Below, piece by piece: positions 27,486-37,655 of a stretch of DNA of 64,000 nucleotides. Position 1 is the stretch's first letter. Each line of letters starts with the position of its first letter. Both the position numbers and the translations under genes were made by a program. Origin of the DNA: Desulfobulbaceae bacterium. Its GTDB lineage: Bacteria; Desulfobacterota; Desulfobulbia; Desulfobulbales; SURF-16. The notes below the pieces were generated by a model. The model worked only from the letters and a program-made list of their open reading frames with translations, was not told where the DNA came from and made no database searches. The DNA lies in the NCBI GenBank assembly GCA_024637145.1, contig JAGXFQ010000001.1, positions 1-64,000 on the forward strand, written 5' to 3'.

Positions 27486-28967
27486 ATGGAAGACCTCAAC
27501 CAGACACTCCTGCAGCGCCGCCAAAAGGCCACTGAAATGGCGGCCCTTGGCGTCAATCTCTATATCAATGACTTCAAGCCCCTCCACTCCCTCCGCCAGG
27601 CCCTGCCCCAGACCGCCTATGACGATCCGAACTCCCTGCTGCCCACAGGCATGTTCACCGTTGCCGGGCGCATTATTGCCATGCGCGATTTCGGCAAGGC
27701 CGCCTTTCTGCAGCTGCAGGATGAATCTGGTCGCGGCCAGATCTACATCAAGAAACAGGAGGTGGGCGAAGAGCGCTTCGAGATCTTCAAAAAATTAGAT
27801 ATCGGCGACATCATCGGCTGCAGCGGCCCCCTCTTCCGGACCCAAAAGGGTGAGCCCACCATCCAGGTGCATGCCTTTACCCCCATCACCAAATCCCTGC
27901 GCCCCCTGCCCGAGAAATTCCACGGCCTTACCGATGTGGAGATCCGCTACCGTCAACGCTATGTGGATCTCATCGTCAACCCCGAGGTCCGCGACACCTT
28001 TCGCAAACGGGTACAGATCATCCGGCTTATCCGTGAATTCCTTGAGGAGCGCAATTATCTGGAGGTGGAGACCCCCATGATGCACCCCATTGCCGGGGGT
28101 GCCACGGCCAAACCCTTCCTGACCCACCATAACGCCCTGGACATGGACCTCTATCTGCGGGTTGCCCCGGAGCTCTATCTCAAACGTCTGCTGGTGGGCG
28201 GCTTTGAACGAGTCTTTGAGATCAACCGTAATTTCAGAAACGAGGGCCTCTCCACCCGGCACAACCCGGAATTCACCATGCTGGAATTCTATCAGGCCTA
28301 TGCCACCTATCTCGATTTGATGGATCTCACCGAGGAGATGATCGCCTCGATCTGCCAGAAGATCAACAACACCCTGATCATTCAATTTGAAGAGCTGCCC
28401 GTGGATCTGACGCCGCCGTGGAAACGCTACACCATGGATGAGGCCTTGCACGAAGTGGGCGGCATCAACCCTGACATCCTGGCTGATCCAGAAAAGGTCA
28501 TGGCCCTGGCCAAAGAAAAAGGCGTGGAGCTGGAAAAAAAGGCCGGCCCCGGCAAGGCCAAGATGGAACTTTTTGACCTGCTGGTGGAAGAAAAACTGAT
28601 CAATCCCACCTTTATCACCGGCTACCCCACCGAGGTTTCGCCCCTGGCCCGTTGTAACGAAGCCGACCCCACCATCACCGATCGCTTTGAGCTCTTTATT
28701 ACCGGCCGGGAGATCGCCAATGCCTTCAGCGAGCTCAACGACCCCATTGACCAGAAACGCCGTCTGGAAAAACAGGTGGCAGAGCGCGGCGGTGATGAGG
28801 AAATCTTCCCAGAGGTGGACTACGATTTTGTCAGGGCCCTGGAGTACGGGATGCCCCCGGCAGCCGGTGAGGGTATCGGCATTGACCGCCTTACCATGCT
28901 GCTGACCGATGCCTCTTCCATCCGCGATGTTATCCTCTTTCCCCACCTGCGGCCCGAGAGCAAATAG
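27486..28967 (+). CDS. lysS: Lysyl-tRNA synthetase, class II
   Basis: A 493-residue enzyme that charges tRNA-Lys. The N-terminal OB-fold anticodon domain (VAGRIIAMRDFGKAAFLQL, ~60-80) precedes the class II core with motif 1 around YRQRYVDLI (~160), motif 2 FRNEGLSTRHNPEFTMLEF (~245) and motif 3 GEGIGIDRLTML (~470). The ATG at 27486 is chosen because the family starts about here; a TTG at 27423 would add 21 unrelated residues. No good Shine-Dalgarno is seen. The next gene, lolC, starts 9 bp after the stop, so lysS and the Lol genes are likely co-transcribed. Confidence 0.96.
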   Translation: MEDLNQTLLQRRQKATEMAALGVNLYINDFKPLHSLRQALPQTAYDDPNSLLPTGMFTVAGRIIAMRDFGKAAFLQLQDESGRGQIYIKKQEVGEERFEIFKKLDIGDIIGCSGPLFRTQKGEPTIQVHAFTPITKSLRPLPEKFHGLTDVEIRYRQRYVDLIVNPEVRDTFRKRVQIIRLIREFLEERNYLEVETPMMHPIAGGATAKPFLTHHNALDMDLYLRVAPELYLKRLLVGGFERVFEINRNFRNEGLSTRHNPEFTMLEFYQAYATYLDLMDLTEEMIASICQKINNTLIIQFEELPVDLTPPWKRYTMDEALHEVGGINPDILADPEKVMALAKEKGVELEKKAGPGKAKMELFDLLVEEKLINPTFITGYPTEVSPLARCNEADPTITDRFELFITGREIANAFSELNDPIDQKRRLEKQVAERGGDEEIFPEVDYDFVRALEYGMPPAAGEGIGIDRLTMLLTDASSIRDVILFPHLRPESK

Positions 28968-28976
28968 GGGCGGATC

Positions 28977-30206
28977 ATGAATTTCGAACTCTTTGTCTGC
29001 CTGCGCTACCTGAAGGCCACCAAGAAAAAGGGGTTTCTTTCTCTGATTTCCCTGATTTCCGTGGCAGGGGTGGCGGTGGGGGTCATGGCCCTTATCGTTG
29101 TTATCGCGGTGATGACCGGTTTTGGCGAAGAGTTCCGCGACAAGATCTTGGGGGTCAACTCCCATATCGTGGTGCAGAAATTTGGCGGCAGCATGAAGGC
29201 CTATGACCAGGTGCTTGCCACCGTGGCCACCCATCCCGAGGTAACCGGCGCCACTCCCTATGTGTACGGCCAGTCGATGATCACCACCGGCAGCGGCGGC
29301 AGCGGTTGTGTGGTGCGGGGCATTGATCCAGACACGGCCGGCGCCGTGCTCTCCCTGCCGGACCAGCTTATCCACGGTAAGGGCTTAGACAGCCTCAGGC
29401 CCTCAGAGCCGGGTGAGCCGCCGGGGATCATCATCGGGGTCCAGCTGGCCAAGCAGCTCCAGGTCCATATGGGCGACAGGCTGCGCCTGCTCTCCCCTTC
29501 CGGCCCCCTCTCTCCCATGGGCATCATTCCGCGCCTCAAATCATGCCAGATCACCGGCATCTTTGAGACGGGCATGTTTGAGTATGACTCCTCCCTGGTC
29601 TATATCGACCTGGCCACGGCCCAGGATTTTTTTGATATCCCCCAGGAAGTGCACGGCATTGAAGTGGCCATTCAAGATATTGACCGGGCAGGTGAGGTGG
29701 CGGCAGGGCTGAGAAGCAGTCTGGGGGAAAGCTTTCTGGTCAAGGACTGGATGACCATGAACTACAACCTCTTTTCCGCCCTGAAGCTGGAAAAGACCGC
29801 CATGTTCATCATCCTCACCCTCATTGTCCTGGTGGCGGCCTTTAATATCATTTCCACCCTGATCATGGTGGTCACGGAAAAGACCAAGGACATTGCCATT
29901 CTGAAGGCCATGGGAGCCACTGCCAACCAGATCCTGCGGATCTTCATATATGAAGGCCTTTTTATCGGACTCAGCGGCACCCTGCTGGGCCTGGGGGGCG
30001 GGCTAGGGGTCTGCCAGCTTCTGAGCCGCTATCAATTCATTGAGCTGCCCAGCGACGTCTATCCCATCTCCACCCTGCCCATCAAGGTGCTCCCCATGGA
30101 TGTCAGCCTGATCGCCATTGCCGCCGTGCTCATTACCCTCTCGGCCACCATCTATCCTGCCTGGCAGGCGGCAAAGGTGGAGCCGGCCGCGGCCCTGCGT
30201 TATTGA
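28977..30206 (+). CDS. lolC: Lipoprotein-releasing ABC transporter permease LolC/E
   Basis: A 409-residue inner-membrane permease with the MacB/FtsX topology: one N-terminal helix (residues ~22-48), a periplasmic MacB-type domain (~50-255) and three C-terminal helices (~270-400). FELFVCLRYLKATKKKGFLS and GEEFRDKILGVNSHI are typical of LolC/LolE. Together with LolD it extracts outer-membrane lipoproteins from the inner membrane. One permease is encoded here rather than separate LolC and LolE, so it probably works as a homodimer. ATG with GGGGCGGATC upstream. lolD follows at once. Confidence 0.93.
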   Translation: MNFELFVCLRYLKATKKKGFLSLISLISVAGVAVGVMALIVVIAVMTGFGEEFRDKILGVNSHIVVQKFGGSMKAYDQVLATVATHPEVTGATPYVYGQSMITTGSGGSGCVVRGIDPDTAGAVLSLPDQLIHGKGLDSLRPSEPGEPPGIIIGVQLAKQLQVHMGDRLRLLSPSGPLSPMGIIPRLKSCQITGIFETGMFEYDSSLVYIDLATAQDFFDIPQEVHGIEVAIQDIDRAGEVAAGLRSSLGESFLVKDWMTMNYNLFSALKLEKTAMFIILTLIVLVAAFNIISTLIMVVTEKTKDIAILKAMGATANQILRIFIYEGLFIGLSGTLLGLGGGLGVCQLLSRYQFIELPSDVYPISTLPIKVLPMDVSLIAIAAVLITLSATIYPAWQAAKVEPAAALRY

Positions 30207-30283
30207 GCCGCCCCCATCCCGCTGCGGCGCATTTTGAAGATGGCCCACAAAAACCCTGTCCCGGCAAAATAAATGGATCCCTT

Positions 30284-30976
30284 ATGGCCCAGAAAGAACC
30301 TCTTTTTATAGCAGAAAAGCTGAGCAAACATTTCTACTCCGGTGACCAGCGGGTGGACATTCTCAAAGATGTCAATGTCACCATTGATGCCGGCGAAATG
30401 GTGGCCATTATCGGTGCCTCGGGCACGGGCAAGACCACCCTGCTCCATATTCTGGGCGGTCTGGCCAGGCCCGATTCAGGCACCATGATCTGCGCCGGGT
30501 TTCACCTGGACGGCAAAAATGATAACCAACTGGCCCGGTTCAGAAACAGCAATATTGGCTTTGTCTTTCAATTTCATCACCTGCTGCCGGAGTTTAACGC
30601 CCTGGAAAACACCATCATGCCCGGACTCATGGCCGGCGCCAACCGCCAGGAACTGGAAGATTACGGCAAAGAGCTGCTAGCCAAGGTGGGGCTGGCCGGC
30701 CATGAAGATCAACGGGTAAACGAGCTTTCCGGGGGCGAGCAGCAAAGAGTCGCCCTGGCCCGGGCCTTGGTCCGTAAACCTGCACTGCTGCTGGCTGATG
30801 AACCCACCGGCAATCTTGACCCTGAAACCGGCAGCAAGGTTTTCGACCTTTTGAAATCCTTGAACAGGGAGCTTAACCTCACCACCATGGTGGTCACCCA
30901 TAATCACGAACTGGCTGGCCGGATGGACAGGTGCCTGCTCCTGCAGAAGGGCCTCTTATCAGACTACCTGATCTGA
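30284..30976 (+). CDS. lolD: Lipoprotein-releasing ABC transporter ATPase LolD
   Basis: A 230-residue ABC ATPase. Walker [14 protein letters not shown]-loop [16 protein letters not shown] (the [10 protein letters not shown] form is characteristic of LolD), signature [15 protein letters not shown], Walker [13 protein letters not shown] and the switch His in VVTHNHELA are all present. The ATG at 30284 gives the usual length; an upstream TTG at 30203 overlapping the lolC stop would add 27 residues without similarity. It energises the LolC permease next door. Confidence 0.94.
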   Translation: MAQKEPLFIAEKLSKHFYSGDQRVDILKDVNVTIDAGEMVAIIGASGTGKTTLLHILGGLARPDSGTMICAGFHLDGKNDNQLARFRNSNIGFVFQFHHLLPEFNALENTIMPGLMAGANRQELEDYGKELLAKVGLAGHEDQRVNELSGGEQQRVALARALVRKPALLLADEPTGNLDPETGSKVFDLLKSLNRELNLTTMVVTHNHELAGRMDRCLLLQKGLLSDYLI

Positions 30977-31204
30977 ACATAAGAGGTCCCGGCCACCCCT
31001 TTTGGTAAGGGAATAAATTGTGCCGGCTCCTCCTTTTGCCATGACTTTTCAAGCAATTGTCGCTACACTGGCCTCCTTATTTTCCATGGCGGCCCCAAGA
31101 GAAGGCAACAGAGACGGTCCGCCCTGAATTCTGATTTTTTTCAAATTAATTTGCCTAAGAATATCACACAATTACCTAGCTGCGGCAAGGAAGAGATACC
31201 CAAT
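30977..31204. other. Spacer before bamA
   Basis: About 230 bases with no gene. The last 60 bases are AT-rich and end in AAGGAAGAG, the ribosome site of bamA. No clear promoter or terminator stands out. Confidence 0.4.
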
Positions 31205-33946
31205 ATGCCTCAACGTAAATTGCCGTGCATGTCATTTGCCATTCTTCTTTTTCTCCTTTTTTTGTTGTCTTTGCCAGCCCTTACCCAGGCTGCTGCCGGC
31301 AAGCAAAACACCCTTTTTCTGCCTTTAAAGACCAAGAGCCTGCAGGGCGACAACTTCAGCCAGCAGCTGGATCAGGTGCTGAAAGAGGCGGCCCAGGCCC
31401 AGAATCAGGATTTTTATCCCCGCCCTGAGGCGACAAAAAAACTTGATTACCAGGGAATATGGCCCCCTGCCTATAAGAAGATCAGCGCCTTTGCCGCCGA
31501 CCTTGGTTATGATTATATCGTCACCGGCAGCGCCACCAAACTTGGCGATACCATTGCCATTGATCTCATCCTCTTTGATCTGTTAGAGAAAAACTCGCAA
31601 CCTTTCACCTTCGGCCAGGCCACCGAGTCCACCCTGCCGGCAACCATGCACTCCCTGGCTCAAGAAATAACCGCCTTCACCGAGCGTCATCAACGCCTTG
31701 CCGCCATCAATATCAAGGGCAATAGCCGGATCGACAGTGGGGCCATTCTCCGTCACATCAAAAACAGGGCCGGGGATGAATATAACCCTGCCCTGCTCCA
31801 GGAGGACCTCCGCGCCATCTTCAAAATGGGCTATTTCGATGACATTACCCTGGATGTACGCGGCAGCGACAAAGGTAAAGAGATCACCTTTATCGTTGAT
31901 GAAAAAGAGATCATCGCCAAGGTGGAGATCAAGGGTGCCAAGGAGATTGACGAAGATGACATCAAAGAGGTGTTGACCGTGACCGCCAACACCATCTACA
32001 GCCCTCTACAGGTCAATAAATCAGCAGACCTGATCCGGGCGCTCTATAAATCCAAGGGGTATTATAACACCCGGGTGACCACCAAACTCACCTATCCCAA
32101 GGAAGAGTACATCACCATTGAGTTCGATATTGTCGAGGGCAAGAAGGTCTATATCAAAGAGATCAACTTTCTCGGCAACCAGACCTTCAGCGCCTCAGAA
32201 CTCCTTGATATTATGGTTACCTCTGAAAAGGGCTGGCTCTCTTGGTTCACCGAATCAGGCGTTTTGAAGAGAGATTCCGCCAAGGAGGATGCCAACCGGA
32301 TCGGCGCCTATTATCAGAATCACGGCTTTGTCGATGTCAAGATCGGCGAACCTGTTATCACCAAGAAGGAGGACTGGCTCTACATCACCTTTCATATTGA
32401 AGAGGGTGACCGGTACAAGGTCGGCATCTTTGATATACAAGGCGATCTTCTCGATGATAAAGAGAAGCTCCTGGCCAGAACCAACCTGGGCAATGAACGC
32501 TATTTCACCAGAGAAGTCTTGCGTAACGACACCCTGGCCCTGGCTGAATTTTATTCCTCCAAGGGCTACGCCTTTGCCGACATTGCACCGGAAACAAAAA
32601 AAGACGCGGCCCACAAACGGGTTGATATCATTCTCCATATCGACAAGGGGGATCTGGTCCACGTCAACCGCATTCTCATCAAGGGCAATGACCGCACCCG
32701 CGACAAGGTGATCCGTCGGGAAATGGCGCTCAATGAGGAGGATATCTACGACGCCTCCGCCATCAAGGCCTCCACGGCTCGCTTAAAGCGCCTCGATTTC
32801 TTTGAAGATGTCAGCATCACCCCGGAGGCCACCGAGGAAGAAAACAAAATGAATCTGGTGGTGGACGTGAAGGAAAAGGCCACCGGCACCTTCTCCATCG
32901 GCGCCGGCTACAGCTCCGTGGACAATCTGATGTTCATGGCCGAGGTGAAGCAGGACAACTTCATGGGCCGAGGCCAGCAAGTCAGCCTGCAGGCCAATAT
33001 CGGCGGCACCAACACACGCTACAACCTGAAGTTCACTGAACCCCACCTCAACGACTCCAAGCTCCTGGTCGGCTTTGATATCTACAGCTGGGAGCATGAT
33101 TATGACGACTATACCAAGGACTCCACCGGCGGCGCCCTGCGCTTCGGCTATCCCATCTGGTGGAAGTGGCACGCCTATGCCAGTGTGGGCATGGATAACT
33201 CAAGGCTCAGCGATCTGAGTGATGCTGCCGCGCAGATCATCATAGACTCCCAATATATCGAGACCTCCCGTTTTGTCACCTTTGGGGTGGCCCGTGACAC
33301 CCGCGACCGCCGCTATCTGCCCAGCAGGGGGGCCCGCCATGCCATCTCCACCAAGAAGGCGGGCAGTTTTCTGGGCGGCGACAGTGAATTCACTAAGACC
33401 GAGGCCTCCACCAGCTGGTATTTCCCGGTCTTCTCGAAACTGGTCTTCCACGCCAAGGTGGCGGCCGGCTACATCAACGAAGATGATCCGGGCGATGGCA
33501 CCCCTGAGAACCCCAGCAAGCTGCCGGTCTACGAGCGCTTCTATCTGGGCGGTCTCTCCACGGTGCGCGGCTTTGAAAACGGCAAGATCAGCCCGGTGGA
33601 CACCGAGAGCGGAGAACGGATCGGCGGCACGGAAATGGCCTACCTGAACCTGGAATTCACCTTTCCCCTCTTTGAGGATGCGGGCTTAAGCGGCGTGATC
33701 TTCTACGATGCCGGCCAGGTGTGGGACAGGACCTACAAAGCCGACCCCGACGAGTATTACTATCAGTCAGACTACAAAGAATTCGCCGACAACTGGGATC
33801 CCTCCACCCTGCGCCATGGTGCCGGCTTTGGTTTCCGCTGGCTGTCGCCCATGGGTCCCCTGCGCCTGGAATGGGGCAAGAATCTTGACCCCCGGGATGA
33901 CGAGGATTCCTCCATCTGGGATTTCTCCATTGGCGGCTCCTTCTAG
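31205..33946 (+). CDS. bamA: Outer membrane protein assembly factor BamA, with extra N-terminal domain
   Basis: A 913-residue Omp85 protein that inserts beta-barrel proteins into the outer membrane. A signal peptide (residues 1-30, ending LTQAAAG) is followed by an unusual ~150-residue domain (residues ~35-170) that looks like a TolB-N/CsgG-type alpha/beta fold (FLPLKTKSLQGDNFSQQ, YIVTGSATKLGDTIAIDL). Five POTRA repeats follow, then the 16-strand barrel with TVRGFE near residue 780 and a C-terminal aromatic Phe. The ATG at 31205 has a good AAGGAAGAG site; a TTG at 31151 is less likely. BamA is normally about 800 residues, so the extension is real excess. Confidence 0.95.
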   Translation: MPQRKLPCMSFAILLFLLFLLSLPALTQAAAGKQNTLFLPLKTKSLQGDNFSQQLDQVLKEAAQAQNQDFYPRPEATKKLDYQGIWPPAYKKISAFAADLGYDYIVTGSATKLGDTIAIDLILFDLLEKNSQPFTFGQATESTLPATMHSLAQEITAFTERHQRLAAINIKGNSRIDSGAILRHIKNRAGDEYNPALLQEDLRAIFKMGYFDDITLDVRGSDKGKEITFIVDEKEIIAKVEIKGAKEIDEDDIKEVLTVTANTIYSPLQVNKSADLIRALYKSKGYYNTRVTTKLTYPKEEYITIEFDIVEGKKVYIKEINFLGNQTFSASELLDIMVTSEKGWLSWFTESGVLKRDSAKEDANRIGAYYQNHGFVDVKIGEPVITKKEDWLYITFHIEEGDRYKVGIFDIQGDLLDDKEKLLARTNLGNERYFTREVLRNDTLALAEFYSSKGYAFADIAPETKKDAAHKRVDIILHIDKGDLVHVNRILIKGNDRTRDKVIRREMALNEEDIYDASAIKASTARLKRLDFFEDVSITPEATEEENKMNLVVDVKEKATGTFSIGAGYSSVDNLMFMAEVKQDNFMGRGQQVSLQANIGGTNTRYNLKFTEPHLNDSKLLVGFDIYSWEHDYDDYTKDSTGGALRFGYPIWWKWHAYASVGMDNSRLSDLSDAAAQIIIDSQYIETSRFVTFGVARDTRDRRYLPSRGARHAISTKKAGSFLGGDSEFTKTEASTSWYFPVFSKLVFHAKVAAGYINEDDPGDGTPENPSKLPVYERFYLGGLSTVRGFENGKISPVDTESGERIGGTEMAYLNLEFTFPLFEDAGLSGVIFYDAGQVWDRTYKADPDEYYYQSDYKEFADNWDPSTLRHGAGFGFRWLSPMGPLRLEWGKNLDPRDDEDSSIWDFSIGGSF

Positions 33947-34121
33947 AGGCATCGACACCCCCTTTACCGGCAAAAGAGCCCCGTTCTTTTCACCCAGCTC
34001 ATCAAGGCCACGAACCAGCAGCATTTCTGCTTTTCTCCGTGTCCCTGGATGGGCTTCGTGGTTTGTTGAGGGGTATAGATATTTCTCCTTCTTTTTTTCC
34101 AGCACTTTTTTCCCCGCCCCT

Positions 34122-37100
34122 ATGGACAAACTGCTCAGTCATATAAAAAAAGGGGGGCCCGGCAGCATCCTCCACGCCTCTGGTCTCAGGCCTGCCGCGC
34201 TGGCCCTCTTTGCAGCCCGCTGCCTCAACGAACTCCAGCGGCCCCTTCTGCTTATCGCCCCCAATGAAGATAGGGCCGCCACCATGGAGAGGGATCTCCA
34301 TATCTTCACCAACACCCCTGTCCTCAATTTCCCCAGTTACGACATCCCCCCCTATACCCCGCTTAGCCCGGACCCGGGTACCGTGGCCGCCCGTCTCTCC
34401 ACCCTCTACCAGATGGCGGCAGGTGAACGGCAGGTGACGGTGATCGCCGCTGATGCCCTGCTGAGAAGAATTGCTCCGGTGACCCTTCTGGATACCCTGG
34501 CCGAACTCATTGAGAGCGGTGAAGAGGTAGACCGGGACAAGCTGGTGGCCAAACTGAGCAGCTGCGGCTACGAACATGTCTCTCTGGTGCAAAACAGTGG
34601 GGAATTCACCGTGCGCGGCAGCATTATCGATATCTTCCCGCCCCCCTTTGTCCTGGCCGGTCAGGAAGGAATCGACGCCCCCCTGCGCCTTGATTTTTTC
34701 GGTGACACCGTTGAATCCATCCGCTATTTCGACCCCATCAGCCAACGCTCCCTCAAGGAGATCCCCGAAACCGTCATCCTGCCGGTGAGCGACATTCTCT
34801 TTCCGCAGCAGGAAGAGGAGCAGAGGCAACTGGTCACCACCTTTGCTGCCCTGGCCAACCAGGAAGGGTGGGCTGACGAGCCCTGCCAGAAGATAAAGGA
34901 ATATCTCAGCGAGCAACGCACCTTCCCGGGTATCGAATTTTTTCTGCCCCTTTTTTACCCCAAAACAGATACCGTGCTTGATCTCCTGCCCCGGGAGACC
35001 CTGATTATTGAGATCGACTCCCTTTCCCAACAGCAGTCCCTGCAGCTGGTCAGGGAGAGGATCGTTGCCAATTTTCAGGAGGCCAAGAGAACGCAGCAGC
35101 CGGCCCTGGCCCCGGCCCGTCTTTTTGTTGAAGAAGAGGAACTGGCCCACAAGCTGGCCTCCTTCACCCGGCTCCAGCTCCATGATTTCATCAGCCCCAA
35201 CCAGGAGACCATTGCCATCTCCTGCGGCAACCATACCCTGCTCAAACAGGATCTTGACCTCCGCCGCCAGCAAGAGGGGCTGCTCATACCCCTGGTGGAT
35301 CGCATCCATGCCCTGCAGGAAGAGGGCCACCAGACCATTATCGCCTGCCGCTCCCTTCGTCATCTCCGCAACCTTTATGACATTCTGGGCCAACACGGCC
35401 TTGATGTGCAGGAGCAGGGGCTGCCCTTCAGTCCCCAAGAGGTGGGCCGCGACCAGGTGATTTTGCTGCCGGAGCCCCTGAGCCAGGGCTTTGATCTGCC
35501 CCTGGAAAAAATTCATTTTTTCTCAGAGACAGAGCTCTTTGGTGAAAAACAATTCGGGCCGCGCCGGCGGCGCAAGCATCCGGCTACCGGGGAAGCCGTC
35601 ACTTTTGACCAGCTGGCTGCCGGGGAACTGGTGGTCCATGTCACCCACGGTATCGGCATCTATCAGGGCATTGTCACCATGACCCATGGGGGGATCAGCA
35701 ACGATTTTCTCCATCTCGAATTCAAGGATAACGACAAGCTCTACGTGCCCATTGACAGAATCAATATGGTGAGCAAATATAAGGGCTTATCTGATAAAAA
35801 ACCAAAAATAGACAGCCTGGGCGGCAAGGCCTGGGCCAGGGCCAAGAGCAAGGTCAAAGAGGCGGTGTGGAAGGTGGCCCAGGATCTCCTGAAGCTCTAC
35901 GCCAAGAGACAGGTCGCCCAAGGCCATCTCTTCTCTGAACCGGGGGAACTCTTCCAGGAACTCACCGAATCCTTCCCCTACACAGAGACAGAAGGACAGT
36001 CAAGTGCCATCAACAGCTGCCTGGACGATCTCACCTCGCCCCGCACCATGGACCGCCTGGTCTGCGGCGATGTGGGCTACGGCAAGACCGAGGTGGCCAT
36101 CCGCGCCGCCTTCAAGGTGGTGGAGGACGGCTTCCAGGTGGCGGTGCTGGTGCCCACCACCGTGCTGGCCGAACAGCACGCCGAATCCTTCCGGGAGCGC
36201 TTCAGCGGCTTTCCGGTGCGGGTGGCAAGCCTGAACCGCTTCCGGAGCCCCAAGGAGCAGAGGGAGATCATCAAGGATCTCGGCAATGGCCGGGTGGATG
36301 TGCTCATCGGCACCCATCGCCTCCTCTCCAAGGATGTGGTTTTCAATCGCCTGGGCCTGCTCATTATCGACGAGGAGCACCGCTTCGGGGTCACCCACAA
36401 GGAAAAGCTCAAAAAACTGCGCCACAATATAGATGTCCTCACCCTGACGGCCACCCCCATTCCCCGCACCCTGCAATTGTCGCTGCTGGGCGTCCGCGAT
36501 CTGTCGGTGATCAGTTCTCCCCCCCAGCATAGGCGCAGCGTCAAAACCTTTGTGGCCCGCCATGATGATCTGGTCATCAAGGAGGCGGTGATTAAAGAGA
36601 TGCAGCGGGGCGGCCAGGTCTTTTTGGTCCATAACCGGGTGCAGTCCATCCACGAGATGGCCATGCGCCTCCAGAAACTGGTACCCGAGGCCAGGGTGGC
36701 CGTGGCCCACGGCCAGATGCCCGGCAAGGTGCTGGAAGAGATCATGGTGGATTTTGTCAACCATCGCATCGATGTCCTGGTCTGCACCACCATCATTGAA
36801 TCAGGGCTGGATATCCCCAACGCCAACACCATCATCATCACCCGGGCCGACCGCCTGGGCCTGGCCGGCATCTACCAGCTTCGGGGCCGGGTGGGCCGCT
36901 CCAGCAAACAGGCCTATGCCTACCTGCTGGTGCCCTCCCTGGACGGTCTTTCCAAGGATGCCAAACAACGGCTCCGGGCCCTGATGGACTATAATGAACT
37001 GGGCGGCGGCTTCAAACTGGCCATGAGCGATCTGCAGATCCGCGGCGGCGGCAATATCCTGGGGGAATCCCAGAGCGGCAATATCGCGGCGGTGGGGTAT

Positions 37101-37634
37101 GATCTCTATCTTGACCTGCTGCAGAGAACCGTGGAGGACCTGAAAAGAAGAGGTCTTGAAGGCGACCCGATTGATCAGCTCCCTGATTTTGAACCGGAGA
37201 TCAATTTGCAGCTCTCCGCCCTGATCCCCACCTCCTACATCCCTGATGACGAGCAACGCTACATTGCCTACCGGAAGATCTCCAGCATCACCAGGCGCGA
37301 GCAGCTTGCTGACCTGCGCGATGAACTTGCGGACCGCTACGGCCCTATCCCCTCAGAGACCGAAAATTTACTGCAAATTATCGAACTTAAGATGCTGATG
37401 AGGCCTCTTTGTATTATCAAGCTCGATCAGGGTCCGGGCAGCCTGGCCTTTTCTTTTCTGCCGGAAACACCGGTGGCCCCGGAACAGATCCTGCTCCTGG
37501 TGCACAACTCCAAGGGCACGGTGCGGATCACCCCGGACAACAGGCTGGTGGTGACCACCTCGACCAAGAGCAGTGACGCCATTTTCAAGGCCGCGAAAAA
37601 AGTATTGCAGCAGTTCCAGGCTGATGATATATAA
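34122..37634 (+). CDS. mfd: Transcription-repair coupling factor Mfd
   Basis: A 1170-residue SF2 translocase that removes stalled RNA polymerase and recruits UvrA. The N-terminal UvrB-like part has YDIPPYTPLSPDPGTVAAR (~75). A CarD-like RNA polymerase-interaction domain is at ~490 (GELVVHVTHGIGIYQGI). The RecG-like motor has Walker A CGDVGYGKTEVAIRAA, DEEH in LLIIDEEHRFGV, TATPIPRTLQ and QLRGRVGRSS. A C-terminal TRCF domain ends the protein. The ATG at 34122 gives the family length; the open frame before it lies over the bamA 3' end in another frame. No clear ribosome site is visible. Confidence 0.96.
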   Translation: MDKLLSHIKKGGPGSILHASGLRPAALALFAARCLNELQRPLLLIAPNEDRAATMERDLHIFTNTPVLNFPSYDIPPYTPLSPDPGTVAARLSTLYQMAAGERQVTVIAADALLRRIAPVTLLDTLAELIESGEEVDRDKLVAKLSSCGYEHVSLVQNSGEFTVRGSIIDIFPPPFVLAGQEGIDAPLRLDFFGDTVESIRYFDPISQRSLKEIPETVILPVSDILFPQQEEEQRQLVTTFAALANQEGWADEPCQKIKEYLSEQRTFPGIEFFLPLFYPKTDTVLDLLPRETLIIEIDSLSQQQSLQLVRERIVANFQEAKRTQQPALAPARLFVEEEELAHKLASFTRLQLHDFISPNQETIAISCGNHTLLKQDLDLRRQQEGLLIPLVDRIHALQEEGHQTIIACRSLRHLRNLYDILGQHGLDVQEQGLPFSPQEVGRDQVILLPEPLSQGFDLPLEKIHFFSETELFGEKQFGPRRRRKHPATGEAVTFDQLAAGELVVHVTHGIGIYQGIVTMTHGGISNDFLHLEFKDNDKLYVPIDRINMVSKYKGLSDKKPKIDSLGGKAWARAKSKVKEAVWKVAQDLLKLYAKRQVAQGHLFSEPGELFQELTESFPYTETEGQSSAINSCLDDLTSPRTMDRLVCGDVGYGKTEVAIRAAFKVVEDGFQVAVLVPTTVLAEQHAESFRERFSGFPVRVASLNRFRSPKEQREIIKDLGNGRVDVLIGTHRLLSKDVVFNRLGLLIIDEEHRFGVTHKEKLKKLRHNIDVLTLTATPIPRTLQLSLLGVRDLSVISSPPQHRRSVKTFVARHDDLVIKEAVIKEMQRGGQVFLVHNRVQSIHEMAMRLQKLVPEARVAVAHGQMPGKVLEEIMVDFVNHRIDVLVCTTIIESGLDIPNANTIIITRADRLGLAGIYQLRGRVGRSSKQAYAYLLVPSLDGLSKDAKQRLRALMDYNELGGGFKLAMSDLQIRGGGNILGESQSGNIAAVGYDLYLDLLQRTVEDLKRRGLEGDPIDQLPDFEPEINLQLSALIPTSYIPDDEQRYIAYRKISSITRREQLADLRDELADRYGPIPSETENLLQIIELKMLMRPLCIIKLDQGPGSLAFSFLPETPVAPEQILLLVHNSKGTVRITPDNRLVVTTSTKSSDAIFKAAKKVLQQFQADDI

Positions 37635-37655
37635 ACTCTAAACCCTTATCCTATC

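Noticed and set aside
27795-29375. 526-codon minus-strand frame
   Set aside because: Antisense to lysS and lolC, His/Gly-rich and without recognisable fold; a by-product of GC-rich codon bias.
33708-34121. 138-codon N-terminal extension of Mfd
   Set aside because: It overlaps the bamA 3' end in another frame, and the remaining protein already has the family length.
34002-35516. 504-codon minus-strand frame
   Set aside because: Antisense to mfd, repetitive Gly/Gln/Leu composition, no domain.
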